Shown one piece after another: positions 42,763 to 50,747 of a DNA stretch of 64,000 bases. Position 1 is the stretch's first letter. Each line of letters opens with the position of its first letter. The DNA is from Shimwellia blattae DSM 4481 = NBRC 105725 (GTDB lineage: Bacteria > Pseudomonadota > Gammaproteobacteria > Enterobacterales > Enterobacteriaceae): assembly GCF_000262305.1 (NCBI RefSeq), contig NC_017910.1, positions 2,046,001 to 2,110,000 on the forward strand, read 5' to 3'. The notes under the pieces are model-generated. The model had not been told where the DNA came from, did not search any database, and worked only from the letters and a program-made list of their open reading frames with translations. The translations under genes were made by a program, and so were the position numbers.

Positions 42763-42984
42763 TTACGGTGCCTCATCCGGGGGTGGTGCCATTAACGTAA
42801 TGGCCATCTCCATGGCGGCGCGGGTCTCCGGCGCCAGCTGATGCTGCTTTCCTGCCAGGGTGGTGCGCAGCATTCCGGCAATCACCAGCGATTTTGGCGC
42901 CAGGCCAAATTCATGAATTTCCAGTACCACCTGACCAATAACCCGGCACATTTCCGGGAAAAGCGGATGATTGCGATAGTCCAT
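42763..42984 (-). CDS. FumD-family small protein
   Basis: A 73-residue protein whose core PEMCRVIGQVVLEIHEFG and SLVIAGMLRTTLAGK matches E. coli FumD (YdhZ), a small protein reported as a third-type fumarase. The ATG at 42984 is preceded by AAAAAGGAGGGCAT. E. coli fumD is not in this neighbourhood, so this is a relocated copy or paralogue. The enzyme activity is known from one family member only and is not implied by any classic fumarase motif here. Confidence 0.75.
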   Translation of the reverse strand: MDYRNHPLFPEMCRVIGQVVLEIHEFGLAPKSLVIAGMLRTTLAGKQHQLAPETRAAMEMAITLMAPPPDEAP

Positions 42985-43054
42985 ATGCCCTCCTTTTTCG
43001 CTGCTGCTAAGGGTAACATATTTCTCCGCCACACCGCCCTCGGTGCTGAGCAGC

Positions 43055-43085
43055 CACAGGCGCTGCCGCTCTGGCAGCGCCTGTG
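43055..43085. terminator. 13-bp stem-loop between the FumD-like gene and patD
   Basis: CACAGGCGCTGCC and GGCAGCGCCTGTG pair perfectly with a 5-nt loop. It ends 7 bp before the patD stop codon on the minus strand. Without T residues it is either a Rho-assisted terminator or a 3'-end stabiliser for the ydcSTUV-patD mRNA. Confidence 0.55.
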
Positions 43086-43091
43086 GGGTTA

Positions 43092-44519
43092 TCAGGCGTG
43101 TTTGATCATCACGTGGCGCACCACGGTGTAATCTTCCAGGCCATACATCGACATATCTTTCCCGTAGCCAGACATCTTCTGGCCGCCGTGGGGCATTTCA
43201 CTGACCAGCGTAAAGTGGGTATTCACCCAGGTGCAGCCATATTGCAGCTGTGCGCTGAGCCGGTGCGCCCGGCCAACATCCCGGGTCCAGACGGATGACG
43301 CCAGCCCGTACTGGGAGTCGTTGGCGTAAGCCAGCGCCTGGGCTTCGTCGTTAAAGGGGGTGATGCTGACCACCGGGCCAAACACCTCGCGCTGGACAAT
43401 ATCATCCTCCTGGCGTGCCCCGGCCAGTACCGTAGGCTGGAAGAAGTAACCGCCCCCCGGCACCTTGTTGCCCCCGGTCGCCACCTGGATATGCGGCAGA
43501 GCTTTTGCGGCCTCCACGGCTTTGCTCACCCGCTCCAGATGCGCCAGAGAGCTCAGCGGCCCCAGTTCGGTGGTTTCATCATCGGGCTGGCCATATTTCA
43601 GGGTCGATACCGCCTGGGCCAGGCGCGCCACCAGCTTATCGTAAATGCCTTTCTGGGCGTAGATACGGCAGGCCGCCGTACAATCCTGCCCGGCGTTGTA
43701 GAACCCGAAGATACGGATCCCGTCTACCACCGCGTCCAGGTCTGCATCGTCAAAGACGATAACCGGCGCTTTACCGCCCAGCTCCATATGGGTGCGCTTC
43801 ATGGTATTGGCCGAATTACGGACAATATGCTGGCCCGTGGCAACGGAGCCGGTCAGGGAGACCATCCGCACTTTCGGGTGGCTGGTCAGCGGATCGCCCA
43901 CCTGCGGCCCGCGGCCAAACAGAATATTCACCACCCCGGCCGGGAAGATATCTTTTACCAGCTCCGCCAGTTTGAACGCGGTCAGCGGGGTGATTTCTGA
44001 GGGCTTCAGCACCACGCAGTTACCGGTCGCCAGCGCCGGGCCCAGTTTCCAGGCCACCATCATCAGCGGGTAGTTCCAGGGGGCAATGGAGGCCACCACC
44101 CCGACCGGATCGCGGCGGATCATCGAGGTGTGCTCCGCCAGATACTCCCCGGCGGCCAGACCGTGCAGGCAGCGGGTTGCCCCGGCAAAAAAGCGGAAAA
44201 CATCCACAATCGCCGGCAGTTCATCCCCCAGTACCGCATGGTAAGGCTTGCCGCAGTTAAGCGACTCCAGGCGGGCAAGCTCTTCCCCGTTGGCTTCAAT
44301 GGCATCCGCCAGTTTCAGCAGCAACCCGGCGCGCTCTTTCGGCGTGGTCAGGCGCCAGCTGGCGAAGGCGGCATCGGCCGCTTCTACCGCATCGTTAACC
44401 TGCGCAGTTGTGGCTTCCGCTACGTTAATGATCACCTCACCGGTCGACGGATTGTACACCGGGATTGACTCACCCAGCCCGGCTACCAGTTGACCATTAA
44501 TTAGTTGTTGGCTCTGCAT
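43092..44519 (-). CDS. patD: Gamma-aminobutyraldehyde dehydrogenase
   Basis: Oxidises 4-aminobutanal from putrescine to GABA with NAD+. The 475-residue ALDH shows FGRGPQVGDPL, the glutamate in MELGGKAPV, and the catalytic cysteine in NAGQDCTAACR. It is the last gene of a unit with the ABC transporter ydcSTUV, as in E. coli. AACAAGGTGACAAA before the ATG is the ribosome-binding site. Confidence 0.96.
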   Translation of the reverse strand: MQSQQLINGQLVAGLGESIPVYNPSTGEVIINVAEATTAQVNDAVEAADAAFASWRLTTPKERAGLLLKLADAIEANGEELARLESLNCGKPYHAVLGDELPAIVDVFRFFAGATRCLHGLAAGEYLAEHTSMIRRDPVGVVASIAPWNYPLMMVAWKLGPALATGNCVVLKPSEITPLTAFKLAELVKDIFPAGVVNILFGRGPQVGDPLTSHPKVRMVSLTGSVATGQHIVRNSANTMKRTHMELGGKAPVIVFDDADLDAVVDGIRIFGFYNAGQDCTAACRIYAQKGIYDKLVARLAQAVSTLKYGQPDDETTELGPLSSLAHLERVSKAVEAAKALPHIQVATGGNKVPGGGYFFQPTVLAGARQEDDIVQREVFGPVVSITPFNDEAQALAYANDSQYGLASSVWTRDVGRAHRLSAQLQYGCTWVNTHFTLVSEMPHGGQKMSGYGKDMSMYGLEDYTVVRHVMIKHA

Positions 44520-44565
44520 TTTGTCACCTTGTTGTGTTGTGTTGCGTTATGTTGTACTGCGTTGT

Positions 44566-45372
44566 CTATTTTTCACTGCCCGCTACGCTGTCGCCATCCC
44601 GCGTCAGCCACCAGGCCCCTAAAATCGGTATTGTTGTCACCAGCATCACCAGTAGCGCCACCACGTTAGTGACCGGCACATCCCGCGGCCGCCCCAGTTG
44701 GTTAAGCAGCCACAGCGGCAGGGTTCGTTCGTGCCCGGCGGTAAAGGTGGTCACGATGATTTCATCAAATGACAGCGCGAAGGCGAGCATTCCACCGGCC
44801 AGCAGCGCGGAGCGCAAATTCGGCAGCACGATATAGCGAAAGGTCTGCCAGCCATCGGCCCCCAGATCCATGGACGCCTCCACCTGGCTCCAGGCAATGC
44901 GCCGCATGCGGGCTATCACGTTATTAAAGACAATCACCACACAGAACGTGGCGTGCCCCACCACGATAGTGAGAAACCCGGGCTCCAGCCCGAGCTGGCG
45001 AAAGGCGGTCAGTAAAGCGATACCGGTAATAATGCCCGGGATGGTCAGGGGCAGTATCAGCAGCAAAGAGAGGCTGTTTTTGCCAAAAAAGTCGCGGCGC
45101 CACAGGGCAGCGGCGGCCATTGAGCCCAGCACCAGCGCCAGCAGTGTCGCCAGCAGGGCAATTTTCAGCGACAGGGCCAGGGCGGCAAAAATATCGCTGC
45201 GCCCGGCGGCGTCTGTAAACCAGTGGGTGGTCAGCCCGGAGGGCGGAAAGCTGAAGGCCGCATCCTCCTGGCTGAAGGCATACAGGCCGATAATCAGCAC
45301 CGGGAAGTGCAAAAACAGCAGTCCGCCCCAGGTGGCCAGACGCAGTAATAACGGGGAGCGATCATAGCGCAT
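44566..45372 (-). CDS. ydcV: ABC transporter permease YdcV
   Basis: A 268-residue inner-membrane permease with six helices and the EAA loop (EASMDLGADGWQTFRYIVLP). With YdcU it forms the channel of a putative putrescine/spermidine-type importer. It overlaps ydcU by 11 bp. Confidence 0.95.
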   Translation of the reverse strand: MRYDRSPLLLRLATWGGLLFLHFPVLIIGLYAFSQEDAAFSFPPSGLTTHWFTDAAGRSDIFAALALSLKIALLATLLALVLGSMAAAALWRRDFFGKNSLSLLLILPLTIPGIITGIALLTAFRQLGLEPGFLTIVVGHATFCVVIVFNNVIARMRRIAWSQVEASMDLGADGWQTFRYIVLPNLRSALLAGGMLAFALSFDEIIVTTFTAGHERTLPLWLLNQLGRPRDVPVTNVVALLVMLVTTIPILGAWWLTRDGDSVAGSEK

Positions 45373-46306
45373 CGAAGGCCCCCCAGCGTTTAACCAGCAG
45401 CAGCCAGGCCGTGATCAGCACCACGGGAACCAGGGTAAAGGCGGCGGCCATGGGCATATTGCCGATAGCGCCCTGCTGGGCATACACCATATTGCCGATG
45501 AAATACCCCGGCGGCCCCACCAGCTGCGGGATAATAAAATCCCCCAGGGTCAGGGAAAAGGTAAAGACAGAACCGGCGGCTATCCCCGGGATCGCCAGCG
45601 GCAACACCACATGGCGCAGGGTCTGGGCCGGGCGGGCACCCAGATCGGCCGACGCCTGCAATAACGAGGGGGAAAGCCGCTCCAGGGCCGCCTGTACCGG
45701 CAGGATCATAAACGGCAGCCAGATATAGACAAACACCATAAAACGCCCGAGCCCGGAGGTGGACAGGGTGTTGCCGCCAATCCCCGGCACACTCAGCAGG
45801 GCACTGAGCAGCGGCATCAGCCCCAGATGGCTGATAAACCACTGGGCGACCCCGTCCCGGGAGAGGATCAGCGTCCAGGCGTAGGCTTTGACAATATAGC
45901 TGGCCCACATGGGCAGCATTACCGCCACATAGAAAAACGCCTTCCAGCGCCCGCGGGCGTAGCGCGCCATATACCAGGCCATGGGAAAGGCAATCAGCGC
46001 ACAGGCAAGGGTCACCGCCAGCGCCATCACCAGGGTACGCACGATAATGTCATCATTACCCGGGCTGAACAGCGCCCGGAAGTTGTTCAGGGTAAGATCA
46101 GGGATAACCGTCATGGTGAAGTCGTCAAAGGTATAGAACCCCTGCAACAACAGAGTAAAAAGCGACCCGAGATACAAAATACCGAACCACATCAGCGGCG
46201 GGATCAGCAGCAGGCACAGCCAGTAATTCGGGTGCCGCCACAGCCAGGTGCTGAAGCGGCGTACCGGGTTTACCGGTAACTGCGTGGGGGTTATTCCCAG
46301 TACCAT
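45362..46306 (-). CDS. ydcU: ABC transporter permease YdcU
   Basis: A 314-residue permease with the EAA loop QASADLGARPAQTLRHVVLP. I use the ATG for MVLGITPT at 46306, preceded by GGAGGGTGAA and close to the E. coli length; a start six codons earlier would overlap ydcT. Confidence 0.94.
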   Translation of the reverse strand: MVLGITPTQLPVNPVRRFSTWLWRHPNYWLCLLLIPPLMWFGILYLGSLFTLLLQGFYTFDDFTMTVIPDLTLNNFRALFSPGNDDIIVRTLVMALAVTLACALIAFPMAWYMARYARGRWKAFFYVAVMLPMWASYIVKAYAWTLILSRDGVAQWFISHLGLMPLLSALLSVPGIGGNTLSTSGLGRFMVFVYIWLPFMILPVQAALERLSPSLLQASADLGARPAQTLRHVVLPLAIPGIAAGSVFTFSLTLGDFIIPQLVGPPGYFIGNMVYAQQGAIGNMPMAAAFTLVPVVLITAWLLLVKRWGAFDAL

Positions 46307-46307
46307 T

Positions 46308-47315
46308 TCACCCTCCCGCCTCAAGGGCTACCATGGCCTCCCGGGGCCAGGAGACCTCAATCCACTGGCCAATGGCCGGGGAGTACGGGCTCCACTGCTG
46401 ATCCGGCACGGATACCAGTAATTTTTCACCCCCTTCCAGCGCCAGCTCAAGGCGCGTGGCCGCCCCCTGATACTGAATCTGGCGAATCTGCCCCCGGGCC
46501 GCAATGGCCGCCTGCCCGTCGAGGCGAATATGCTCCGGGCGCAGGGCAAACAGCCGGTCACCCATGGCGGGCTCCCCGGCCACATGGCCGGCCAGCACAT
46601 TCGAGGTGCCGACAAACGCCGCCACAAATGCCGTGCGCGGGCGGCTGTAAAGCTGGCGCGGCGCATCAACCTGCTCAATACGCCCGTTGTTAAATACCGC
46701 TACCCGGTCCGACATGGACAGGGCCTCGCTCTGATCGTGGGTAACAAAAATAAAGGTGATCCCCAGCTCACGCTGCAGGCTTTTAAGCTCCCCCTGCATC
46801 TGTTCACGCAGTTTGAGATCCAGCGCCCCCAGCGGCTCATCCAGCAGCAGAACCCGCGGCTGGTTCACCAGTGCTCTGGCAAGGGCCACCCGCTGGCGCT
46901 GGCCCCCGGAGAGCTGGGCCGGTTTACGCTGCGCCATGTTCCCGAGCGCCACCCGCTCCAGGGCACGGCTGGCCTTCGCCTGGCGTTCCGCCCGGGAGAC
47001 CCCCTTCACCATCAGGCCATAGGCCACGTTCTCCAGCACCGACATATGGGGGAACAGGGCGTAGTCCTGGAATACGGTATTCACATCGCGCTGATAGGGC
47101 GGCAGGTTCCCGGCCTGCTGGCCGAGAATATGAATCGTGCCGCTGGTGGGCAGGTCAAAACCGGCCACCAGGCGCAGGCAGGTGGTTTTGCCCGAGCCAG
47201 AAGGCCCGAGCATCGAGAAGAACTCCCCGTCGCGGATAGTAATGCTGACATTATCCACCGCGCACACATCGCCGTAACGGCGGGTTACCTGATTAAACTC
47301 CACAGCACAGGTCAT
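46308..47315 (-). CDS. ydcT: ABC transporter ATP-binding protein YdcT
   Basis: A 335-residue ATPase of the spermidine/putrescine PotA type. Walker A (GPSGSGKTT), signature (LSGGQRQRVALARAL), Walker B (VLLLDEPLGALD) and the switch histidine (FVTHDQSEAL) are intact, followed by a TOBE domain. It powers the YdcUV channel. Confidence 0.96.
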   Translation of the reverse strand: MTCAVEFNQVTRRYGDVCAVDNVSITIRDGEFFSMLGPSGSGKTTCLRLVAGFDLPTSGTIHILGQQAGNLPPYQRDVNTVFQDYALFPHMSVLENVAYGLMVKGVSRAERQAKASRALERVALGNMAQRKPAQLSGGQRQRVALARALVNQPRVLLLDEPLGALDLKLREQMQGELKSLQRELGITFIFVTHDQSEALSMSDRVAVFNNGRIEQVDAPRQLYSRPRTAFVAAFVGTSNVLAGHVAGEPAMGDRLFALRPEHIRLDGQAAIAARGQIRQIQYQGAATRLELALEGGEKLLVSVPDQQWSPYSPAIGQWIEVSWPREAMVALEAGG

Positions 47316-47330
47316 AGGTCACCCCGGGCC

Positions 47331-48476
47331 TCAACGGCCGCCCATAATGGCAATGTAGTCCTGGGTCCAGCGGCTGTAAGGGACATATTTTCCCCCTTCT
47401 GCCACCGGCGTTTTCCAGAAATGGATCTTCGCAAACTGGTTGTAGCCGTTGGTTTCACAGCCTTTATCCCCGAGCAGTTTGCTGGCCTTGCAGCCCTGGG
47501 GAACCGCCGGCAGCGAGCCAAACCAGGCGGCGACATCCCCCTGCACTTTCGGCTCCAGGGTCCAGTTCATCCACTTGTAGGCACATACCGGGTGTTTTGC
47601 CTGCGCATGCAGCATGGTGGTGTCGGCCCAGCCGGTCACCCCCTCTTCAGGTACCACGGTCGCGACCGGCTGGCCTTCGCCTTTCAGGGCATTGGCCTGA
47701 TACGGCCAGGAGCCGGAGGCCACCACCCCTTCATTTTTAAAGTCGCTCATCTGGACGGTGGCATCATGCCAGTAGCGGTGGATCAGCCCATGCTGGTCAC
47801 GCAGCACTTTCAGCACCGCCTGGTACTGCGGTTCGGTAAGCTGGTAGGGATCGTCAATCCCCAGTTGCGGTTGGGTGGCTTTGACAAACAGGGCCGCGTC
47901 GGCAATGTAGATGGGGCCGTCATAGGCCTGCACCCGCCCCTGGTTCGACTTACCGTCGGCCAGGTTTTGCTTCACAAACACCACGCTCCAGCTGTCTGGC
48001 GCTACGGGGAAGGTTTTAGTGTTGTACATCAGCAGGTTTGGCCCCCACTGGTAGGGGGTGCCGTAGACGTTCCCGGCCACGGTATACCAGGGGGCATTGA
48101 CCATGCGCGGGTCGACATTTTTCCAGTTCGGGATCAGGGCGGTGTTCACCGGCTGAACCCGTTTACCCATAATCAGGCGCAGCGACGCATCCCCGGAGGC
48201 GGTCACCAGATCGTACCCGCCACGGGCCATCAGGCTGACCATCTCATCTGAGGTGGCGGCGGTTTTGATATTCACTTTGCAGCCGGTCTGCTGCTCAAAG
48301 GGGGTGACCCAGTCGTAATTTTTATCGGTCTGGCCCCGTTCGATATACCCGGGCCAGGTCACTATATCCAGCTGGCCTTCGCCCTGTTCAGCAAGGCTTG
48401 TCAGCCCGGCGGCCTGGGCCACAGACACGGTGAGGCAAAACACAGTGAGGGCGTGTGCGGCGGCGTACTTACGCAT
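47331..48476 (-). CDS. ydcS: Periplasmic substrate-binding protein YdcS
   Basis: A 381-residue PotD-like binding protein with a signal peptide ending near AQA-AGL (residue 22). In E. coli YdcS is also reported to make polyhydroxybutyrate complexes. It is first in the ydcS-T-U-V-patD unit. An AGGAG lies 9-12 nt before the ATG. The 254 bp upstream hold only a CACCCCGGGGTG palindrome near 48624 that I can point to. Confidence 0.95.
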   Translation of the reverse strand: MRKYAAAHALTVFCLTVSVAQAAGLTSLAEQGEGQLDIVTWPGYIERGQTDKNYDWVTPFEQQTGCKVNIKTAATSDEMVSLMARGGYDLVTASGDASLRLIMGKRVQPVNTALIPNWKNVDPRMVNAPWYTVAGNVYGTPYQWGPNLLMYNTKTFPVAPDSWSVVFVKQNLADGKSNQGRVQAYDGPIYIADAALFVKATQPQLGIDDPYQLTEPQYQAVLKVLRDQHGLIHRYWHDATVQMSDFKNEGVVASGSWPYQANALKGEGQPVATVVPEEGVTGWADTTMLHAQAKHPVCAYKWMNWTLEPKVQGDVAAWFGSLPAVPQGCKASKLLGDKGCETNGYNQFAKIHFWKTPVAEGGKYVPYSRWTQDYIAIMGGR

Positions 48477-48730
48477 AGCGGTGGAGCTCCTGTCTTAAAA
48501 ATTATCAATGAGGCCCCCCTGGCCTGAAAATAATTTCCCCTGAGATCAACAGTAGCCTGAGATTTTTATTTGCTACATATCTTTAACAATTATGTGACGT
48601 ATCGCTCACCGCGTGGTGCAGCACCCCGGGGTGATTGCAGGCGGGTCGTTTACAGTGTAGGTAATCCGCCACAGAAAATAGCCGGTATCACTATTTCCTA
48701 TGGGTACGGGGGGCGTGAGAGGGAGCTGGC

Positions 48731-49291
48731 TCAGCCGTGCGGCTGCATCGCCTGCCAGCGGGCGCGGGCCAGGCGGTAAAGAACATGGCGGCACAGGGGG
48801 TGCCCGGCAGGGAGCGCCGGGTGCATAAATTCCCCGTCGGGGCGCATTTGCAGTTTTTCCATCACCCGCCGGGACTGGCGGTTATCCGGCGTGGTAAACG
48901 CGACAATCTCATCCAGCCCCAGGGTGTCGAACCCCTGGCGCAGTACCGCACTGGCTGCCTCCGGGGCCAGCCCCTGCCCCCAGTGATCGGCGGCCAGGCG
49001 CCAGAAAATCTCCACACAGGGGGAAAACGGCAGCGGGTGTGCCGGAACCGCAAGGCCCACCACCCCACACAGTTGCTGGTTATCACGGGACTCCAGCGCC
49101 CAGGGGCCCCAGCCGTGGATCTCCCAGTGCTCCATAAACCGCGCCAGGACCGCATCACTTTGCACCGCCGTCAAAACGGCGGGGAAATGGCGCATCACCC
49201 GGGCATCGCCGTTAAGGCGGGCAAATGCCGGGGCGTCATCCGGTGTCCAGCGGCGCAGCAGCAGGCGTTCGGTCTCCAGTCTGTTTTCCAT
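48731..49291 (-). CDS. GNAT-family N-acetyltransferase (RimJ/RimL type)
   Basis: A 186-residue acetyltransferase. ETERLLLRRWTPDDAPAFARL is represented by its RLLLRRWTPDD motif, and the acetyl-CoA site by WGQGLAPEAASAVL; NRQSRRVMEKLQM is the late family motif. The ATG at 49291 follows CGGAGGGGAAA; an ATG 11 codons earlier is weaker. Substrate unknown; not RimL itself, which is at 58 kb. Confidence 0.85.
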   Translation of the reverse strand: MENRLETERLLLRRWTPDDAPAFARLNGDARVMRHFPAVLTAVQSDAVLARFMEHWEIHGWGPWALESRDNQQLCGVVGLAVPAHPLPFSPCVEIFWRLAADHWGQGLAPEAASAVLRQGFDTLGLDEIVAFTTPDNRQSRRVMEKLQMRPDGEFMHPALPAGHPLCRHVLYRLARARWQAMQPHG

Positions 49292-49335
49292 TTTCCCCTC
49301 CGGTAGCGGTGACAGTGTCACCAATGGTCGTGTGT

Positions 49336-49740
49336 TTAGTCAAACAGCGGCGTTGATTTGCCGTTATCGTCCACGGCCACGAAGTTAAACTGCCCGTTGA
49401 TCACCGCTTCGCTGCCGTCCTGGTACATGCTTTCCAGGAAAACGGTCACGGTCACAGTCAGGCTGGTGTTTCCCACCCGGCTCACCCGCCCCACCAGCTC
49501 AACAATGGAGCCGGAAGGGATCGGGGTCTGGAAATTAATTTTTTCGGTAGAGACGGTCACCAGGCGCTTGCGGCAGAAACGGGTGGCGGTGATAAACGAT
49601 ACTTCATCCATCCAGGCCAGCGCCGCCCCGCCAAACAGCGTGGAGTGGTGGTTAATAGTGGGGGGAAAGACAACTTTGGCAATGCGGCTTTCTGAATAGG
49701 CAATTTTTTGTTCGATAAACGCGGGATCGTGACGGCTCAT
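49336..49740 (-). CDS. Acyl-CoA thioesterase, hotdog fold
   Basis: A 134-residue YciA-like thioesterase: STLFGGAALAWMDEVSFITA holds the hotdog helix and catalytic Asp, and KINFQTPIPSGSIVELVGRV the following strand pair. It would hydrolyse acyl-CoA esters. I use the ATG for MSRHDPAF because the frame upstream has no conservation; its ribosome-binding site is poor. Confidence 0.85.
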   Translation of the reverse strand: MSRHDPAFIEQKIAYSESRIAKVVFPPTINHHSTLFGGAALAWMDEVSFITATRFCRKRLVTVSTEKINFQTPIPSGSIVELVGRVSRVGNTSLTVTVTVFLESMYQDGSEAVINGQFNFVAVDDNGKSTPLFD

Positions 49741-49782
49741 ATATTGATCATATTGATTACAAAATGTGCCGCTGATTATAAC

Positions 49783-49817
49783 AAAAAAACCGCCCCCGCA
49801 CATCAGTGCGCCCGGGG
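49783..49817 (-). terminator. Terminator overlapping the end of the short nfrA gene
   Basis: On the minus strand GGGG-CGCAC and GTGCG-CCCC arms surround an ATCA/TGAT loop, with a 3-nt bulge, and are followed by seven T residues. The nfrA-like stop codon lies in the loop. Confidence 0.5.
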
Positions 49818-50747
49818 ATGTTTTTCCTTCTGGTGCGCTTTCTTCAGGGCGGCGCGGTATGCCCTGGCCTGCTGTACCGGGTGGCGGGCACCGCGATAGA
49901 TAAGCTGTATCCACGCATGCTCGTTTTTACGATCGCTGAACACCGGGAAATGGCTTTCCAGATAGTCCGCCAGTTTGGCTTTTTCGGCGCGGCTCGCCAG
50001 CGACTGGGCGTACTCCAGCTGCATTTTCGGGGTATTCATCACCCCCTGGGCCTGCAAATCCAGGATCCCCCGGTCATTGCCCAGCAGCTGCAGTATACGA
50101 AACCACTGTTCGTACTGCTCCGGGGTCAGCGTGGCCCGGTGATCCATGGACGAAAAACAGTTATCCGCCAGGCCCCAGTTGCCCTGCTCAATCGCCACCT
50201 GAGACAGCCGGGCCAGCAGATCCCTTCCCGGCAGGCCGTTAATCAGCGCCGGGTGGTTGATCACCTGCCAGGCGATATCCAGTGCGCCTATCTCAATAGC
50301 TTTACGGGCCACCGACTCCAGGCAGCGCTTGTCCGGCGAGCGCTCACAGCCCGCCTGCCAGCGCACCAGGCGATCCCGGGTGTGGACTTCCGGCATATGC
50401 AGGGGCAGCTCTTCCAGCGCGGCCTGCAGGCGCGGATCGTCCGGGTGCTGGCGCAGCTGGTGGCGCAACACCTGGCGCGCTTTACCGTCATGACCGGCCT
50501 GGTGCCAGGCCCGGGCCACCCTCAGGGCGAGATCGACATTATCAGACGCCAGCCGGTAAGCGTGGCGGTAGCTTTCAAGCGCCGCCGGGTGATCACCGCG
50601 CGCCTGCGCATCCCGGGCACGCACCAGCCACGGATAGACCCGGAACTGCTGGTAGTCGCTCAGCCCGGGGGGCAGTAACGGTGGCGGGGTCTGCGCCCGG
50701 ACACCGGTAACCACGCACCACAGCAGCAGGATAGCCAGGATGCGCAT
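49803..50747 (-). CDS. nfrA: Truncated NfrA-like protein, N-terminal TPR part only
   Basis: NfrA of E. coli (about 990 residues) is the outer-membrane receptor for phage N4 and a likely exporter of the NGR glycan. This 314-residue product keeps a signal peptide (ends near VRA-QTPP) and matches only the N-terminal TPR region: LSDYQQFRVYPWLVRA, GHDGKARQVLRHQLRQHPDDPR, LQAQGVMNTPK and AEKAKLADYLESHFPVF. The remaining two thirds, including the C-terminal beta-barrel, are gone; no remnant is seen in any frame before the thioesterase gene. The start overlaps nfrB by one base (TGATG). Confidence 0.8.
   Translation of the reverse strand: MRILAILLLWCVVTGVRAQTPPPLLPPGLSDYQQFRVYPWLVRARDAQARGDHPAALESYRHAYRLASDNVDLALRVARAWHQAGHDGKARQVLRHQLRQHPDDPRLQAALEELPLHMPEVHTRDRLVRWQAGCERSPDKRCLESVARKAIEIGALDIAWQVINHPALINGLPGRDLLARLSQVAIEQGNWGLADNCFSSMDHRATLTPEQYEQWFRILQLLGNDRGILDLQAQGVMNTPKMQLEYAQSLASRAEKAKLADYLESHFPVFSDRKNEHAWIQLIYRGARHPVQQARAYRAALKKAHQKEKHPRAH

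Noticed and set aside
46530..48251. 573-codon open frame on the + strand
   Set aside because: It is a mirror of ydcT and ydcS in GC-rich DNA; no ribosome-binding site and no family resemblance.
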